From RGIG5579 sp045541915 (lineage in GTDB: Bacteria > Bacillota > Clostridia > Oscillospirales > SIG627), in contig JAZQJZ010000011.1 of assembly GCA_045541915.1 (NCBI GenBank), positions 17,884 to 81,883 on the forward strand: a DNA stretch of 64,000 bases. The letters run 5' to 3'. Position numbers and translations under genes: made by a program. Below, piece after piece: positions 7,422 to 15,870 of the stretch. The notes beneath the pieces were generated by a model. It did no database searches and was not told where the DNA came from. It worked only from the letters and a program-made list of their open reading frames with translations. Each line of letters begins with the position of its first letter. The stretch's first letter is position 1.

Positions 7422-8537
7422 ATGAGATCCTTTTGGAAAAAGCATCCGGTTTTGGTTTGTTTTTTTGCGCTGACCCTTCTTTGCACACTGCTTTTTTTCC
7501 TGTTCCGCCTTTGTTTGCCCTTGGCGGAGTGGTTTGCCCGCGGGCCGGGAAGCGCCTTTCGCTTTTTGTTGGCGGCCGTCAGTTCCCCGTTTCCCTTTTC
7601 TCTGTTTGAAATTTCCATCGGGCTTTTTTGCCTGTATCTTGTGTTTCTTCTTTTCTTTGTGCCCATCCAGCTTTTCCGAAGAAAAAGAAAAAATGCCCCC
7701 TTGCACCGAAAATTTTATCCCATGCTCCTCTCTCCCCTTCTGGTGCTTCTTTCGGTGTTTGATCTATACTGCGTCACCCTGGCGCCTTGCTACTGGCGTA
7801 CCCCCACTGCCCAGCATATGAATCTGGATCTGGAGGGGGTGGATACCGAGAGCGTCTTTTTCGCCCTGGAGGAGCTTCTTGATGTGATCAATACCTCCGC
7901 ACCGCACTTAAACTATAACCAGGCCGGAGAAAGCATCCCCCCAAAGCCCCTTTCCCACATCAAAAAAGAGGTGGCAAAGGCGGCAGATGCCTTTGGAACA
8001 AAAAACAGCTTTTATCAGTCAAAGGGCTTTCCCGCCAAAAGCTTTTTTATTTCTCCGGTTATGACCTATACCCATATTTCCGGGGTTTACGGTTTTTTCA
8101 CGGGGGAGGCAAATGTAAATACCAACTATCCCCATTTTATTGTAACGGCAACCCTGGCTCACGAGACCTGTCACGCCAGAGGGATCGCGCCGGAGAATGA
8201 ATGTAATTTTCTGGCCGCGGTGATCCTGATGGAATCGGATGATCCCTATCTTCGCTATTGCGGCGCCAATTTCCTGGCGGATGATTTTGTTTCCCTTTGC
8301 CGGAAGATCGACCGGGAGAGGACAAGCGAGCTTCTTTCCCATACAGCGCCGGTCCTGCAGAAGGACTGGGCCGCTTACAGCCGGTTTTTTGACCCTTATC
8401 GGGACTCTTCTGCCGCCAAGGTGGCAGACAAGACCAATTCCGCCTATCTTCAGTCCATGGGGCAGGAAGAGGGCACCGTTTCCTATTCCCGGATCATCCG
8501 TTTGACCAGCGCATATTTTGCACAACAACAAAACTGA
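7422..8537 (+). CDS. DUF3810 family membrane protein, putative zinc peptidase
   Basis: A 371-residue protein with two or three N-terminal membrane segments (residues about 10-35, 60-85 and 100-120) and a large C-terminal domain outside the membrane core. LAHETCHARGIAPENECNFLA near residue 247 contains an HExxH motif followed by a Glu-rich segment, as in gluzincin-type metallopeptidases and in DUF3810. A strong GGAGG precedes the ATG. The gene overlaps nothing and is followed 25 bp later by tex. Proteolytic activity has not, to my knowledge, been shown for this family, so the peptidase call rests on the motif. Confidence 0.75.
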   Translation: MRSFWKKHPVLVCFFALTLLCTLLFFLFRLCLPLAEWFARGPGSAFRFLLAAVSSPFPFSLFEISIGLFCLYLVFLLFFVPIQLFRRKRKNAPLHRKFYPMLLSPLLVLLSVFDLYCVTLAPCYWRTPTAQHMNLDLEGVDTESVFFALEELLDVINTSAPHLNYNQAGESIPPKPLSHIKKEVAKAADAFGTKNSFYQSKGFPAKSFFISPVMTYTHISGVYGFFTGEANVNTNYPHFIVTATLAHETCHARGIAPENECNFLAAVILMESDDPYLRYCGANFLADDFVSLCRKIDRERTSELLSHTAPVLQKDWAAYSRFFDPYRDSSAAKVADKTNSAYLQSMGQEEGTVSYSRIIRLTSAYFAQQQN

Positions 8538-8562
8538 TATTTTTTCATATGAAAGGATCTTT

Positions 8563-10722
8563 ATGGACATCACCCTGGCTCTCTCTCAAGAATTGACCCT
8601 ATCCCCGGAACGGGTAGAAAGCGTCATCAAGCTTCTGGACGATGGCAATACCATCCCCTTCATTGCCCGGTACCGCAAGGAAATGACCGGCGCTATGGAC
8701 GACGTGACCCTGCGCCGCTTTGCGGAGCGCCTGGAGTATCTCCGGGGGCTGGAAAAGCGCCGGGAAGAGGTGCGAGAGGCCATCAAGGAGCAGGGAAAAA
8801 TGACCGAGGAGATCAGTCTTGCCCTGGACAAGGCCGAGATTCTTGCCACCATTGAAGACATTTACCGTCCCTTCCGTCCCAAGAGAAAGACCCGCGCCAG
8901 CGTGGCAAGGGAAAAAGGGCTGGAGGGCTTGGCAGAGCTGATCTTCCGCCAGGAAAAGGGCGGCGCGAGCCCCGAAGAGGCGGCTGAACAGTATCTCAAT
9001 GAGGAAAAGGGCGTTCTCACCGTCCCCGATGCCCTGGCCGGCGCCATGGACATTGTGGCAGAGGACATTTCCGACAATGCCGAATTCCGCGGCGAAATGA
9101 GAAGAATGTTTGAAAAGGAGGCAAAATTTGTTGCCACTGCCGCCGAGGAAGGGGCAGATCTTGGGGTCTATGCTATGTATGGGGATTTTTCTCAGGAGGC
9201 CTCCAAGATTCCCGGCCACCGGATCCTGGCAGCCAACCGGGGAGAGAAGGAGGGCTTTTTGAAGGTCAGCCTTCAGATGGGCGATTACCTTCCCCTTTCC
9301 TATTTGCAAAACCGACTGGTGGATCCGGCTTCCCCCTTTGCCAAGGTGATGGAAGCAGCCCTGGAGGATAGCTACCGTAGGCTGATCTTTCCCTCTCTGG
9401 AGAGGGAGATCCGCACCGAACTGACGGACAAGGCCGGAGAAGGCGCTCTGGTGCTTTTCCGGGAGAATCTGAAAAATCTTCTCCTTTGCCCTCCCATTAA
9501 GGGAAAGACCGTCCTGGGCTTTGACCCGGGGTATCGTACCGGCTGTAAATTGGCAGTGGTGGACCCCACGGGCAAGGTGCTGGATAGGGGAGTCATTTAC
9601 CCCACAAAGCCCCAGGAAAGAGTGGAGGAGGCAGAAAGGGTGGTCCTTTCCCTCATCCGCAAGTGGGGCGTGGATACCGTGGCCATCGGAAACGGAACCG
9701 CCAGCAAGGAAAGTGAAATTTTCATCGCCGGGGTCATCGGCCGCAATCACCTGGATGTGAAATATATGATGGTGTCCGAATCCGGCGCCTCGGTGTATTC
9801 CGCTTCTCCCTTGGGAGCAGAGGAATTTCCCGATTATGATGTGACCTTGCGCTCGGCCATTTCCATTGCCAGAAGATTGCAGGATCCCCTGGCAGAGCTG
9901 GTGAAGATCGAGCCCAGAAGCATTGGCGTGGGTCAGTATCAGCACGATCTGAAGCCGGCCAGACTGGAGGAGGCTCTGGGTGGCGTGGTGGAAAACTGCG
10001 TGAACCTGGTGGGCGTGGATCTGAACACCGCTTCCTTTATGCTTTTATCTTACGTGGCCGGCATTACCCGTGCCGCCGCCCGGAACATTGTCGCCTGGCG
10101 GGAGGAAAACGGTGCCTTTGAAAGCCGCAGCCAAGTGAAAAAGGTGCCTAAGATCGGCGCCAAGGCTTACGAGCAGTGTGCCGGATTTTTGCGCGTGCCC
10201 GGTGGCAAGGAGCCCCTGGATAACACAGGCGTTCACCCGGAAAGCTATGACATTGCCAAGGCTCTGCTGAAAAAATTCGGCTTCGATCCGAAAAAACTCA
10301 CCAAGGACGGGGTTTCCGGCCTGGGCGAGATGTGTAAAAAAGAGGGTGTAGAAGCCATTGCCCGGGAGCTGGAGGTAGGAAAAGAAACCCTCCAGGATAT
10401 CATCCGGGAGCTGGAAAAGCCGGGCAGAGACCTGCGCGACGACTTCACCCAGCCCATTTTGCGCAGTGACGTATTGGGCATGGAGGACTTAAAGGAGGGC
10501 GAGGTGCTCACCGGCACGGTGCGCAATGTGTGCGATTTCGGTGCCTTTGTGGACATCGGTGTTCATCAGGACGGCCTGGTTCACATCTCCAAGCTCTCTG
10601 ACCGCTATGTACGTCACCCCTCTGAGGTGGTTTCGGTGGGAGACCAGGTGAAGGTTGCCGTTTTGAGTGTGGATCTGAAAACCAAGAAGATCAGCCTTAC
10701 CATGAAAGGCATCAAAGAATAA
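8563..10722 (+). CDS. tex: Tex-family RNA-binding transcription accessory protein
   Basis: 719 residues from the ATG at 8563, preceded by GAAAGGA; an upstream in-frame ATG at 8518 lies inside the preceding gene. It has the expected order: an N-terminal helical Tex domain, a YqgF/RNase H-like domain (VLGFDPGYRTGCKLAVVDPT), helix-hairpin-helix motifs (residues about 490-570, GITRAAARNIVAWREENGAF) and a C-terminal S1 RNA-binding domain (LTGTVRNVCDFGAFVDIGVH). Tex proteins are nucleic acid binding cytoplasmic proteins linked to transcription. Full length and intact. Confidence 0.95.
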   Translation: MDITLALSQELTLSPERVESVIKLLDDGNTIPFIARYRKEMTGAMDDVTLRRFAERLEYLRGLEKRREEVREAIKEQGKMTEEISLALDKAEILATIEDIYRPFRPKRKTRASVAREKGLEGLAELIFRQEKGGASPEEAAEQYLNEEKGVLTVPDALAGAMDIVAEDISDNAEFRGEMRRMFEKEAKFVATAAEEGADLGVYAMYGDFSQEASKIPGHRILAANRGEKEGFLKVSLQMGDYLPLSYLQNRLVDPASPFAKVMEAALEDSYRRLIFPSLEREIRTELTDKAGEGALVLFRENLKNLLLCPPIKGKTVLGFDPGYRTGCKLAVVDPTGKVLDRGVIYPTKPQERVEEAERVVLSLIRKWGVDTVAIGNGTASKESEIFIAGVIGRNHLDVKYMMVSESGASVYSASPLGAEEFPDYDVTLRSAISIARRLQDPLAELVKIEPRSIGVGQYQHDLKPARLEEALGGVVENCVNLVGVDLNTASFMLLSYVAGITRAAARNIVAWREENGAFESRSQVKKVPKIGAKAYEQCAGFLRVPGGKEPLDNTGVHPESYDIAKALLKKFGFDPKKLTKDGVSGLGEMCKKEGVEAIARELEVGKETLQDIIRELEKPGRDLRDDFTQPILRSDVLGMEDLKEGEVLTGTVRNVCDFGAFVDIGVHQDGLVHISKLSDRYVRHPSEVVSVGDQVKVAVLSVDLKTKKISLTMKGIKE

Positions 10723-10739
10723 AAAAGTAGGAAAAAAGA

Positions 10740-11933
10740 ATGAAAAAATCCGTTTTTAGAATTGCCTTAAGCGTTGGCTCGGCCATTTTTCTCCTGTATC
10801 TGGCCATCCATTATTGGCCCACGCTTGCCTCTTGGCTGGGAGCATTGTTTGGCGCGGCACTGCCTTTGATCGTGGGTGCCGGCGTTGCCTATATCTTCTC
10901 CTTGCCCATGAACTTTTACCAGCGGCACTGGTTCCCCAAGAGCCGGAAGAAGTGGGCGGAAAAAACCAGAGTGCCTTGCTGTCTTGCCCTTTCCATTCTG
11001 TCGGTTCTGGCAGTGATCGCCCTTGTGGTTGGCCTGGTTTTGCCCCAGCTGATCTCCTGCGTGAAATTGATCATTGAGTTTTTGCCCGGCGCTATTTCTA
11101 CGACCCTCTCCACCCTGGAGGAGTTTCAGCTCTTGCCGAAAAACATCCTGTCAGTTCTGGAAAGCGTGGACTGGAAAAGCCGGATCAAGGAGATCGTCAG
11201 CCTCTTTTCCAGTGGCATTACCGGGGTGGTGGATGTTCTCATCGCCACTGTCACCGAGGTGGTCTCCGGCGTGATCACCAGCTTTTTGAGCTTTATTTTC
11301 GCTATTTATCTTCTCCTTTCCAAGGAGCGTCTTTCCCGTCAGATCATGCGCGTTTCCCGGGCTTATCTGCCTCATTGGCTTTTGGAAAAGAGCGTTTACG
11401 TGCTGGGCGTTCTGGATTCCTCCTTCCGTAAGTATTTCGTGGGACAGTGCCTGGAGGCAGTCATCCTGGGTGTTCTCTGCGCTATCGGTATGCTGATCCT
11501 GCAGCTCCCTTATGCGGCTATGATCGGCGCCCTCATTGCTTTTACTGCCCTGATCCCCATTGCCGGTGCCTATATCGGCGCGGCGGTGGGTGCCTTTATG
11601 ATCCTGACGGTCTCCCCCATCAAAGCACTGATCTTTTTGATTTTCCTTGTGATCCTCCAGCAGGTAGAGGGCAATTTCATTTACCCCAAGGTGGTGGGCT
11701 CCTCCATCGGTCTGCCCGGCATCTGGGTCCTGGCGGCGGTCACCGTGGGCGGCGGACTTTTCGGCATTCCCGGAATGCTTCTGGGCGTGCCCCTGGTCTC
11801 CGCTTGCTATCGCATTTTAAAGCACGACGTGAAAAAAAGAGAAATGGAATCAGCCGCCGAGGCTGCCCCCGCCGAGGATCCTGCAGAACCGGAACAAAGC
11901 TCCGAGCCCCAAGCCCCGTCGGAAAAAGCCTGA
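10740..11933 (+). CDS. AI-2E family transporter (YdiK/TqsA-type membrane protein)
   Basis: A 397-residue polytopic membrane protein with about seven or eight hydrophobic segments, starting MKKSVFRIALSVGSAIFLLY. The central region and the segment LQQVEGNFIYPKVVGSSIGLPGIWVL match the conserved core of the AI-2E transporter (DUF20) family. Some members export signalling molecules, others act as sodium/proton antiporters; the substrate is not predictable here. The C-terminal 30 residues are a low-complexity Ala/Pro/Glu tail. It follows tex by 17 bp, likely co-transcribed, and is followed by a strong terminator. Confidence 0.88.
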   Translation: MKKSVFRIALSVGSAIFLLYLAIHYWPTLASWLGALFGAALPLIVGAGVAYIFSLPMNFYQRHWFPKSRKKWAEKTRVPCCLALSILSVLAVIALVVGLVLPQLISCVKLIIEFLPGAISTTLSTLEEFQLLPKNILSVLESVDWKSRIKEIVSLFSSGITGVVDVLIATVTEVVSGVITSFLSFIFAIYLLLSKERLSRQIMRVSRAYLPHWLLEKSVYVLGVLDSSFRKYFVGQCLEAVILGVLCAIGMLILQLPYAAMIGALIAFTALIPIAGAYIGAAVGAFMILTVSPIKALIFLIFLVILQQVEGNFIYPKVVGSSIGLPGIWVLAAVTVGGGLFGIPGMLLGVPLVSACYRILKHDVKKREMESAAEAAPAEDPAEPEQSSEPQAPSEKA

Positions 11934-11952
11934 CCGAAAAGACCCTTTCAAG

Positions 11953-11990
11953 CAAAAAAAGGACAGAGAAAAATCTCTGTCCTTTTTTCT
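11953..11990 (+). terminator. Intrinsic terminator of tex/AI-2E operon
   Basis: AAAAAAAGGACAGAGA and TCTCTGTCCTTTTTTC arms around an AAAA loop. The flanking A- and T-runs would let it work in both directions, serving the convergent lipoprotein operon too. Confidence 0.88.
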
Positions 11991-12025
11991 TGGCTTTCTT
12001 TTAAAAACTTCCTTTTTGCAAGGGC

Positions 12026-13054
12026 TTATATAAGGCTCAAAACGCCCTGCTCTTCCAGGTCTTGACCTCCCGGAAAGGGAATCGAAAGGAGCGAATAGGA
12101 AAACGGGCCGTGCTGGAAGGAACTGTCTTGGCTGAATTTTTCTGCCAGAACCGTGCTGCTCAATTCTCCCGGCAATCCTTGAATGAAAGCAGCAAAGCAC
12201 TCTTGCACTGCATTGTAGTAAAAGTTTCTGGATCCAACAAATAACGATGTGCCGCTGTAATGAATGCTAATGTTTTTTGCCAATCTACCGTTGGGATATT
12301 GTTCGTAGCCTTCGTATTTCAACTCCAGCTCCGTTTCGTTGTATTTTAAGTAATAATTGTACTGTGTCGACGATCCGGTATCGGTCATAATCACTTCATT
12401 TCCATTGTTGGAGGCCGTCGTCCAGGAAATATTGGAAAACATCATCAGCTTCAAAAGCTTCTCTGCATATTCCTTTGGTGTGGGCAGATCCTTTTCTACA
12501 GAGAAGGTGCAAAGGCTTTTTGCTTCCTCAAACAAAGAGGCAATGCTTCCTTGGGGCGAAAAATCAGAAGCGATTTTTTCCAGCTTCAGCTGCATTTCAA
12601 TCCCGCCGGTATAAACCGGACCGTCAGCAAGCAAAATCACTTCCCCGTCAGAAAAGGAAACGCTTTGACTTTCAGGCTTGATCTTCGGAGATTCAAGAAG
12701 AGCGAATTCCGGAAAATTCATCGCGGGCAAGGTCTTCTTTGCGTAAGATTTGTTATAGGCATCTGCGCCCTCTTGTTTCATTGCATCATCGAAGTATTGG
12801 TTGAGTGCTTGGATCAGCTGGGTCTTGCTGAAAAAATAAAGCTTGTTTTCCACAGAAGCAAAATAGAAATCATCCTTTGCCCCTTTTCCCATCCATACAC
12901 CGCTCAAAGCTCCTTTCAACGCGTTTTCTTCCGATGAAGCCCCCGATTCCACCGTATCGGTAACCACCGTTTGTTCCGGTTCGGATTCCGAACCGCAGGA
13001 GATCAAAGAAGCCAACAGGCTCACTACCAAAAGAAATACAAAAATGCGTTTCAT
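12026..13054 (-). CDS. Hypothetical lipoprotein, paralogue of the upstream gene
   Basis: About 342 residues. The signal peptide MKRIFVFLLVVSLLASLISC ends in a lipobox, so it should be anchored outside the membrane. A Ser/Glu-rich linker is followed by an LSGVWMGKGAKDDFYFAS segment. I see the same plan (GVW segment, a helical stretch, and an F/LPG-L/A-(S/N)-(S/A)-T segment near the end) in the neighbouring lipoprotein, so the two look like diverged tandem duplicates. The ATG at 13054 has better spacing to AGAGAGG than the one at 13060. Only 21 bp separate it from the upstream gene. No known domain recognised. Confidence 0.7.
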   Translation of the reverse strand: MKRIFVFLLVVSLLASLISCGSESEPEQTVVTDTVESGASSEENALKGALSGVWMGKGAKDDFYFASVENKLYFFSKTQLIQALNQYFDDAMKQEGADAYNKSYAKKTLPAMNFPEFALLESPKIKPESQSVSFSDGEVILLADGPVYTGGIEMQLKLEKIASDFSPQGSIASLFEEAKSLCTFSVEKDLPTPKEYAEKLLKLMMFSNISWTTASNNGNEVIMTDTGSSTQYNYYLKYNETELELKYEGYEQYPNGRLAKNISIHYSGTSLFVGSRNFYYNAVQECFAAFIQGLPGELSSTVLAEKFSQDSSFQHGPFSYSLLSIPFPGGQDLEEQGVLSLI

Positions 13055-13075
13055 TTTCATTCATCCTCTCTTTTT

Positions 13076-14923
13076 TTATTCAGTGAAAAAATACAGGTTA
13101 TCCCCGGTTTCCATTCCGTTCCATGAAAAATGGGTCATATTGTAATAGGAGGCGTCCCCTACCCGGAAGCTTGCATTGGGAAGCAGAGTTCCGTTAAGAT
13201 AGCAATCAAAATAAGTCATAGGACCATATTCCTTTTGCTTGATTTGGATCTCATAGCACTTTCCCTTGAATTCAAAGGACAAAATACCGGAACGGCTGAT
13301 GGAAACATTGCTGACGGTCAAAGGCGCTCCTGTTTTCCCATCATAGGACTCCGTTTCCGGATACGATTTTGCAATGGCGGTATAATCCGCATATCCGCAG
13401 TGAAAACAAGCGGTCAACCTCAAAGTGTGGTCCAGGGGATTTCCCTCTGTTGCACCGCAGGAGGAGCAGGTTTTCGGCTTGGTACAGGTTGCTTCCAAAA
13501 AGAGATGTCCGGGGGCAGAGCCGTTGGCCTCCACGCCGCAAAACTCACATTTCTTTGGCGTTACACAGGAAGAAAAGACAAAGTTATGTGCCTTGGGATT
13601 GCCCCTGGTAATCCGGCAAAGCTTACAGGTTTCCGGTGCGGTACAGGTAGCCGGAACATATTCGTGCACACAAGAGGTCCCAGTGGAGGGAGTATTTCCA
13701 CCTGAGGGAGTATTTTCCACAGTAGGAGTATTTTCCACAGTAGGGGTATTCTCCACAGTAGGGGTATTCTCCACAGTAAGGGTGTTTTCCACTGTGGGGG
13801 TATCCTCCGTGTTCGCCTTCAAAAGAGAAAGACAGTCTTTTAAGAGGATGGTTTCATCAAGATAAAATACAATGGTAATCTGATCGCCGTCTTTTCCATT
13901 GTAGAGGTAGTAATCATAATAATCTCCCACCAGATACTGATTGGGAATACAGATAAAATACCGAATGGCACCTACCTTTTCATCCATGGAAGTAGCGACT
14001 TCAGAATTTCCGTTATATGGCCCTGCTTTTTTCAAGAACAGATCGTAGATCTCCGTGGCATTCAGCGCGCCGGGGAAATCCTTGAGAGGCTCGGATGCAA
14101 TTTCAATCAGTTCTTTCGGATCATCGATGTCATCCGAGGAGACGGTAATGGTCGTGGAAAACATCGCGGCAGTGATCTTTTTCTTCTCAGGGCGAGAATT
14201 GGAGTCGATCCCCAGCACCACTGAATCCTTCGTATGCACATAGGAACCGGAATAAGCGCTGATAGATCCGCTATCGGTATAAATTTGAGAGCCGTCTTCA
14301 TTCTTCGCACATTTCCAACGGTTAACTTCGGGAAATTTCTTTTTCAAAAAGGAAAGATAACGGTCCGTTTGCATCAAGAAATCTTCCAGAGGAACGGAGG
14401 TTTTCTCCTCCATTTCTTCCCGTGCCGCTTGAAATGCCTCAGCAAAACTTTTGCCGGAAAAAGATGTGTCCTCTAACGGCAAAAAAACTTGATCGTATTT
14501 TCTCCCTTTGGTCTTGACCTTCAATCTTCCTTCTTCTACCAAAAGTGTGCTTTCCTTGCTCAAAAGGAGTTTACCTTTTCCAGCTTCCGCAGAAAACTCC
14601 TTTTCGTGCAGAAACTGAGAGAGCCGATCCTCTGTTAAGAACCGGGCATAATCCAGACTTCCCCAGCTTTTAATCCCGGTTTTGGTAGAAGCGGTTTTGT
14701 CCAAAAAACTCATCCAGCTTTCTTTCATCTCCGCCATCGTGGTTTGAAAAAGCTTTCCTTCTTTGAAGTAATAGTATTCTTCAGCAGAGGTATTTTTCCA
14801 AACCCCTTCCAGGCTTTCCAGCATTTTTTCCTCATTTTCGAAGGAAATCCCGGAAGAACAGCTTGCCAAAGAAAGAACAGAAAGCAGCATGATAAAAACA
14901 ACAAGAGCCATTTTTTTCTTCAT
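13076..14923 (-). CDS. Cell-surface lipoprotein with Cys-pair repeats
   Basis: About 615 residues, starting at the ATG at 14923 (MKKKMALVVFIMLLSV, lipobox ASC). The N-terminal 370 residues resemble the smaller lipoprotein downstream (EGVWKNTSAEEYYYF). Then come a TVENTP hexapeptide tandem repeat, three or four Cys-pair modules (CTAPETCKLC, CVTPKKCEFCG, CTKPKTCSSCG with trailing G and H residues), and a C-terminal domain of about 100 residues (SRSGILSFEFKGKCYEIQI). Such CTxPxTCxxCG modules are common in surface proteins of gut Clostridia; their role is not established. The promoter carries a probable XRE operator. Confidence 0.75.
   Translation of the reverse strand: MKKKMALVVFIMLLSVLSLASCSSGISFENEEKMLESLEGVWKNTSAEEYYYFKEGKLFQTTMAEMKESWMSFLDKTASTKTGIKSWGSLDYARFLTEDRLSQFLHEKEFSAEAGKGKLLLSKESTLLVEEGRLKVKTKGRKYDQVFLPLEDTSFSGKSFAEAFQAAREEMEEKTSVPLEDFLMQTDRYLSFLKKKFPEVNRWKCAKNEDGSQIYTDSGSISAYSGSYVHTKDSVVLGIDSNSRPEKKKITAAMFSTTITVSSDDIDDPKELIEIASEPLKDFPGALNATEIYDLFLKKAGPYNGNSEVATSMDEKVGAIRYFICIPNQYLVGDYYDYYLYNGKDGDQITIVFYLDETILLKDCLSLLKANTEDTPTVENTLTVENTPTVENTPTVENTPTVENTPSGGNTPSTGTSCVHEYVPATCTAPETCKLCRITRGNPKAHNFVFSSCVTPKKCEFCGVEANGSAPGHLFLEATCTKPKTCSSCGATEGNPLDHTLRLTACFHCGYADYTAIAKSYPETESYDGKTGAPLTVSNVSISRSGILSFEFKGKCYEIQIKQKEYGPMTYFDCYLNGTLLPNASFRVGDASYYNMTHFSWNGMETGDNLYFFTE
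13690..13805 (-). repeat. 18-bp coding tandem repeat (TVENTP units)
   Basis: About six 18-bp units, TCCACAGTAGGAGTATTT-like on the plus strand, encode TVENTP with small changes (TVENTL, SGGNTP). In-frame copy-number change by slippage would alter the linker length of the lipoprotein. Confidence 0.85.
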
Positions 14924-14967
14924 CGCGATTGAATTCACCCTTTCCTGAAAATTCATATGACAACATC

Positions 14968-14996
14968 ATATTAGCGGATTTTTCGCTAAAAGTCAA
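14968..14996 (-). promoter_or_regulatory. Promoter of the lipoprotein operon
   Basis: On the minus strand, TTGACT (14996-14991), 17-bp spacer, TAATAT (14973-14968). Confidence 0.7.
14971..14989. promoter_or_regulatory. Candidate XRE operator O1
   Basis: TTAGCG-N7-CGCTAA inverted repeat filling the spacer between -35 and -10 of the lipoprotein promoter. A second site with the same TAGCGAAAAA core sits next to it. Confidence 0.6.
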
Positions 14997-15021
14997 TAGC
15001 GAAAAATTTTCTAGATATAAT
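14996..15021 (+). promoter_or_regulatory. XRE gene promoter with candidate operator O2
   Basis: TATAAT at 15016-15021 precedes the XRE gene. ATAGCGAAAAATTTTCTA (about 14996-15013) repeats the TAGCGAAAAA core of O1 in the opposite promoter, consistent with autoregulation. Confidence 0.55.
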
Positions 15022-15055
15022 AAGACCATACTGGATTGGTATGGGGGAAAAAAAG

Positions 15056-15274
15056 ATGCCGCACTATCCGCGGATACGGAATTTACGGGAAGATAAGGAT
15101 ATGACCCAAACCGAAATGAGCAAGATTCTTTCTTGCAGTCAGAGGGTCTATAGCAATTATGAACGGGGGGATATTGACATTCCCACCCAAACCCTTTGCA
15201 AGATCGCCGATTTTCACAAGGTTTCTGTGGATTATCTCTTGGGCAGAACAAACAATCCCAAGATAAACGAATAA
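15056..15274 (+). CDS. Small XRE-family helix-turn-helix regulator
   Basis: 72 residues from the ATG at 15056, preceded by GGGGGA; the ATG at 15041 is less likely. It consists almost only of a Cro/C1-type HTH domain: IRNLREDKDMTQTEMSKILS, SQRVYSNYERGD, then IPTQTLCKIADFHKVSVDYLLGR. It has no sensor domain. It is divergent from the lipoprotein operon and both promoters carry related TAGCG sites, so it is likely an autoregulated repressor of that operon. A terminator follows directly. Confidence 0.85.
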   Translation: MPHYPRIRNLREDKDMTQTEMSKILSCSQRVYSNYERGDIDIPTQTLCKIADFHKVSVDYLLGRTNNPKINE

Positions 15275-15300
15275 AAGCGCCGAAAATCGGCGCTTTTTCT
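15273..15300 (+). terminator. Intrinsic terminator of the XRE gene
   Basis: AAAAGCGCCG-AAAAT-CGGCGCTTTT followed by TCTTTTTTT; it starts at the stop codon. Confidence 0.9.
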
Positions 15301-15309
15301 TTTTTTGCT

Positions 15310-15825
15310 GCCACCGTACAATCGGTTCCGCGCGGGAGAAGACCCCTCCCCTACAGGGTTTGGAAAAACCGGAGATTGTGGTTTTGCGGGCTGTCGGGGA
15401 CGTGGGCCCCTACAGGATAAGACGAAACCGGAAACAAAGGCAAATAAAATTGGCATTGGCAAAGATCCGGCGGGAGGCAGGTTGCCTCCCCTACAGGGTC
15501 TGGTGAAAACGGAATTCCAGGTGACGAAACCGGAATTTCAGGCGAAAAATCGGGCAATGCAAAAACCGGTTTTCGGCGCAAGATTGGGTTTCTCCTTATT
15601 TCGTAGGGGAGGCAATCTGCCTCCCGCCCTGCGGCAATTCACAATTCTTTTTTTCACCTAAACCTCGTTCGGCATTGTAGGGGCCGACGTCCCCGACGGC
15701 CCGCCTTGCGAAAACCAAAACGAAAATTTCCACCAATACCTCGTTCGGCATTGTAGGGGCCGACGTCCCGACGGCCCGCCTTGCGACAATCAAAACGAAA
15801 TTTTCTACCAAATCCCCGTGCGGGC
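15310..15825 (-). repeat. Composite inverted repeat element, copy B
   Basis: About 500 bp without genes. In the minus orientation it has the same module order as the copies at 42.8 and 47.3 kb: GGCCG-type hairpin modules (CGGCCCCTACA, here doubled at 15664-15715 and 15746-15785), a GGGAGGC/GCCTCCC module, a central spacer with an AAACCGG...CCGGTTT core, then oppositely oriented GGGGCCCACGTCCCC and GGGAGGC modules. Translations such as GRRPLQCRTR are repeat artefacts. Confidence 0.8.
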
Positions 15826-15834
15826 ACCGAAAAC

Positions 15835-15870
15835 AAAAAAGCCCTTTGCAAAATGCAAAAGGCTTTATTT
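15835..15870 (-). terminator. Intrinsic terminator of murI
   Basis: AAAGCCCTTTGCA and TGCAAAAGGCTTT arms; on the minus strand it is followed by a T-rich run. A near-identical terminator follows hom at 52.03 kb. Confidence 0.8.

Noticed and set aside
8599..9945. A 448-residue minus-strand frame opposite tex
   Set aside because: Shadow of a clearly conserved gene; no start signal and no family resemblance.
15305..15851. Several overlapping open frames of 65-118 residues in the 15.3-15.8 kb gap
   Set aside because: They read through hairpin repeats on both strands, give the same peptides (such as GREAGCLPY or RRPLQC) at every repeat copy, and have no ribosome binding sites.
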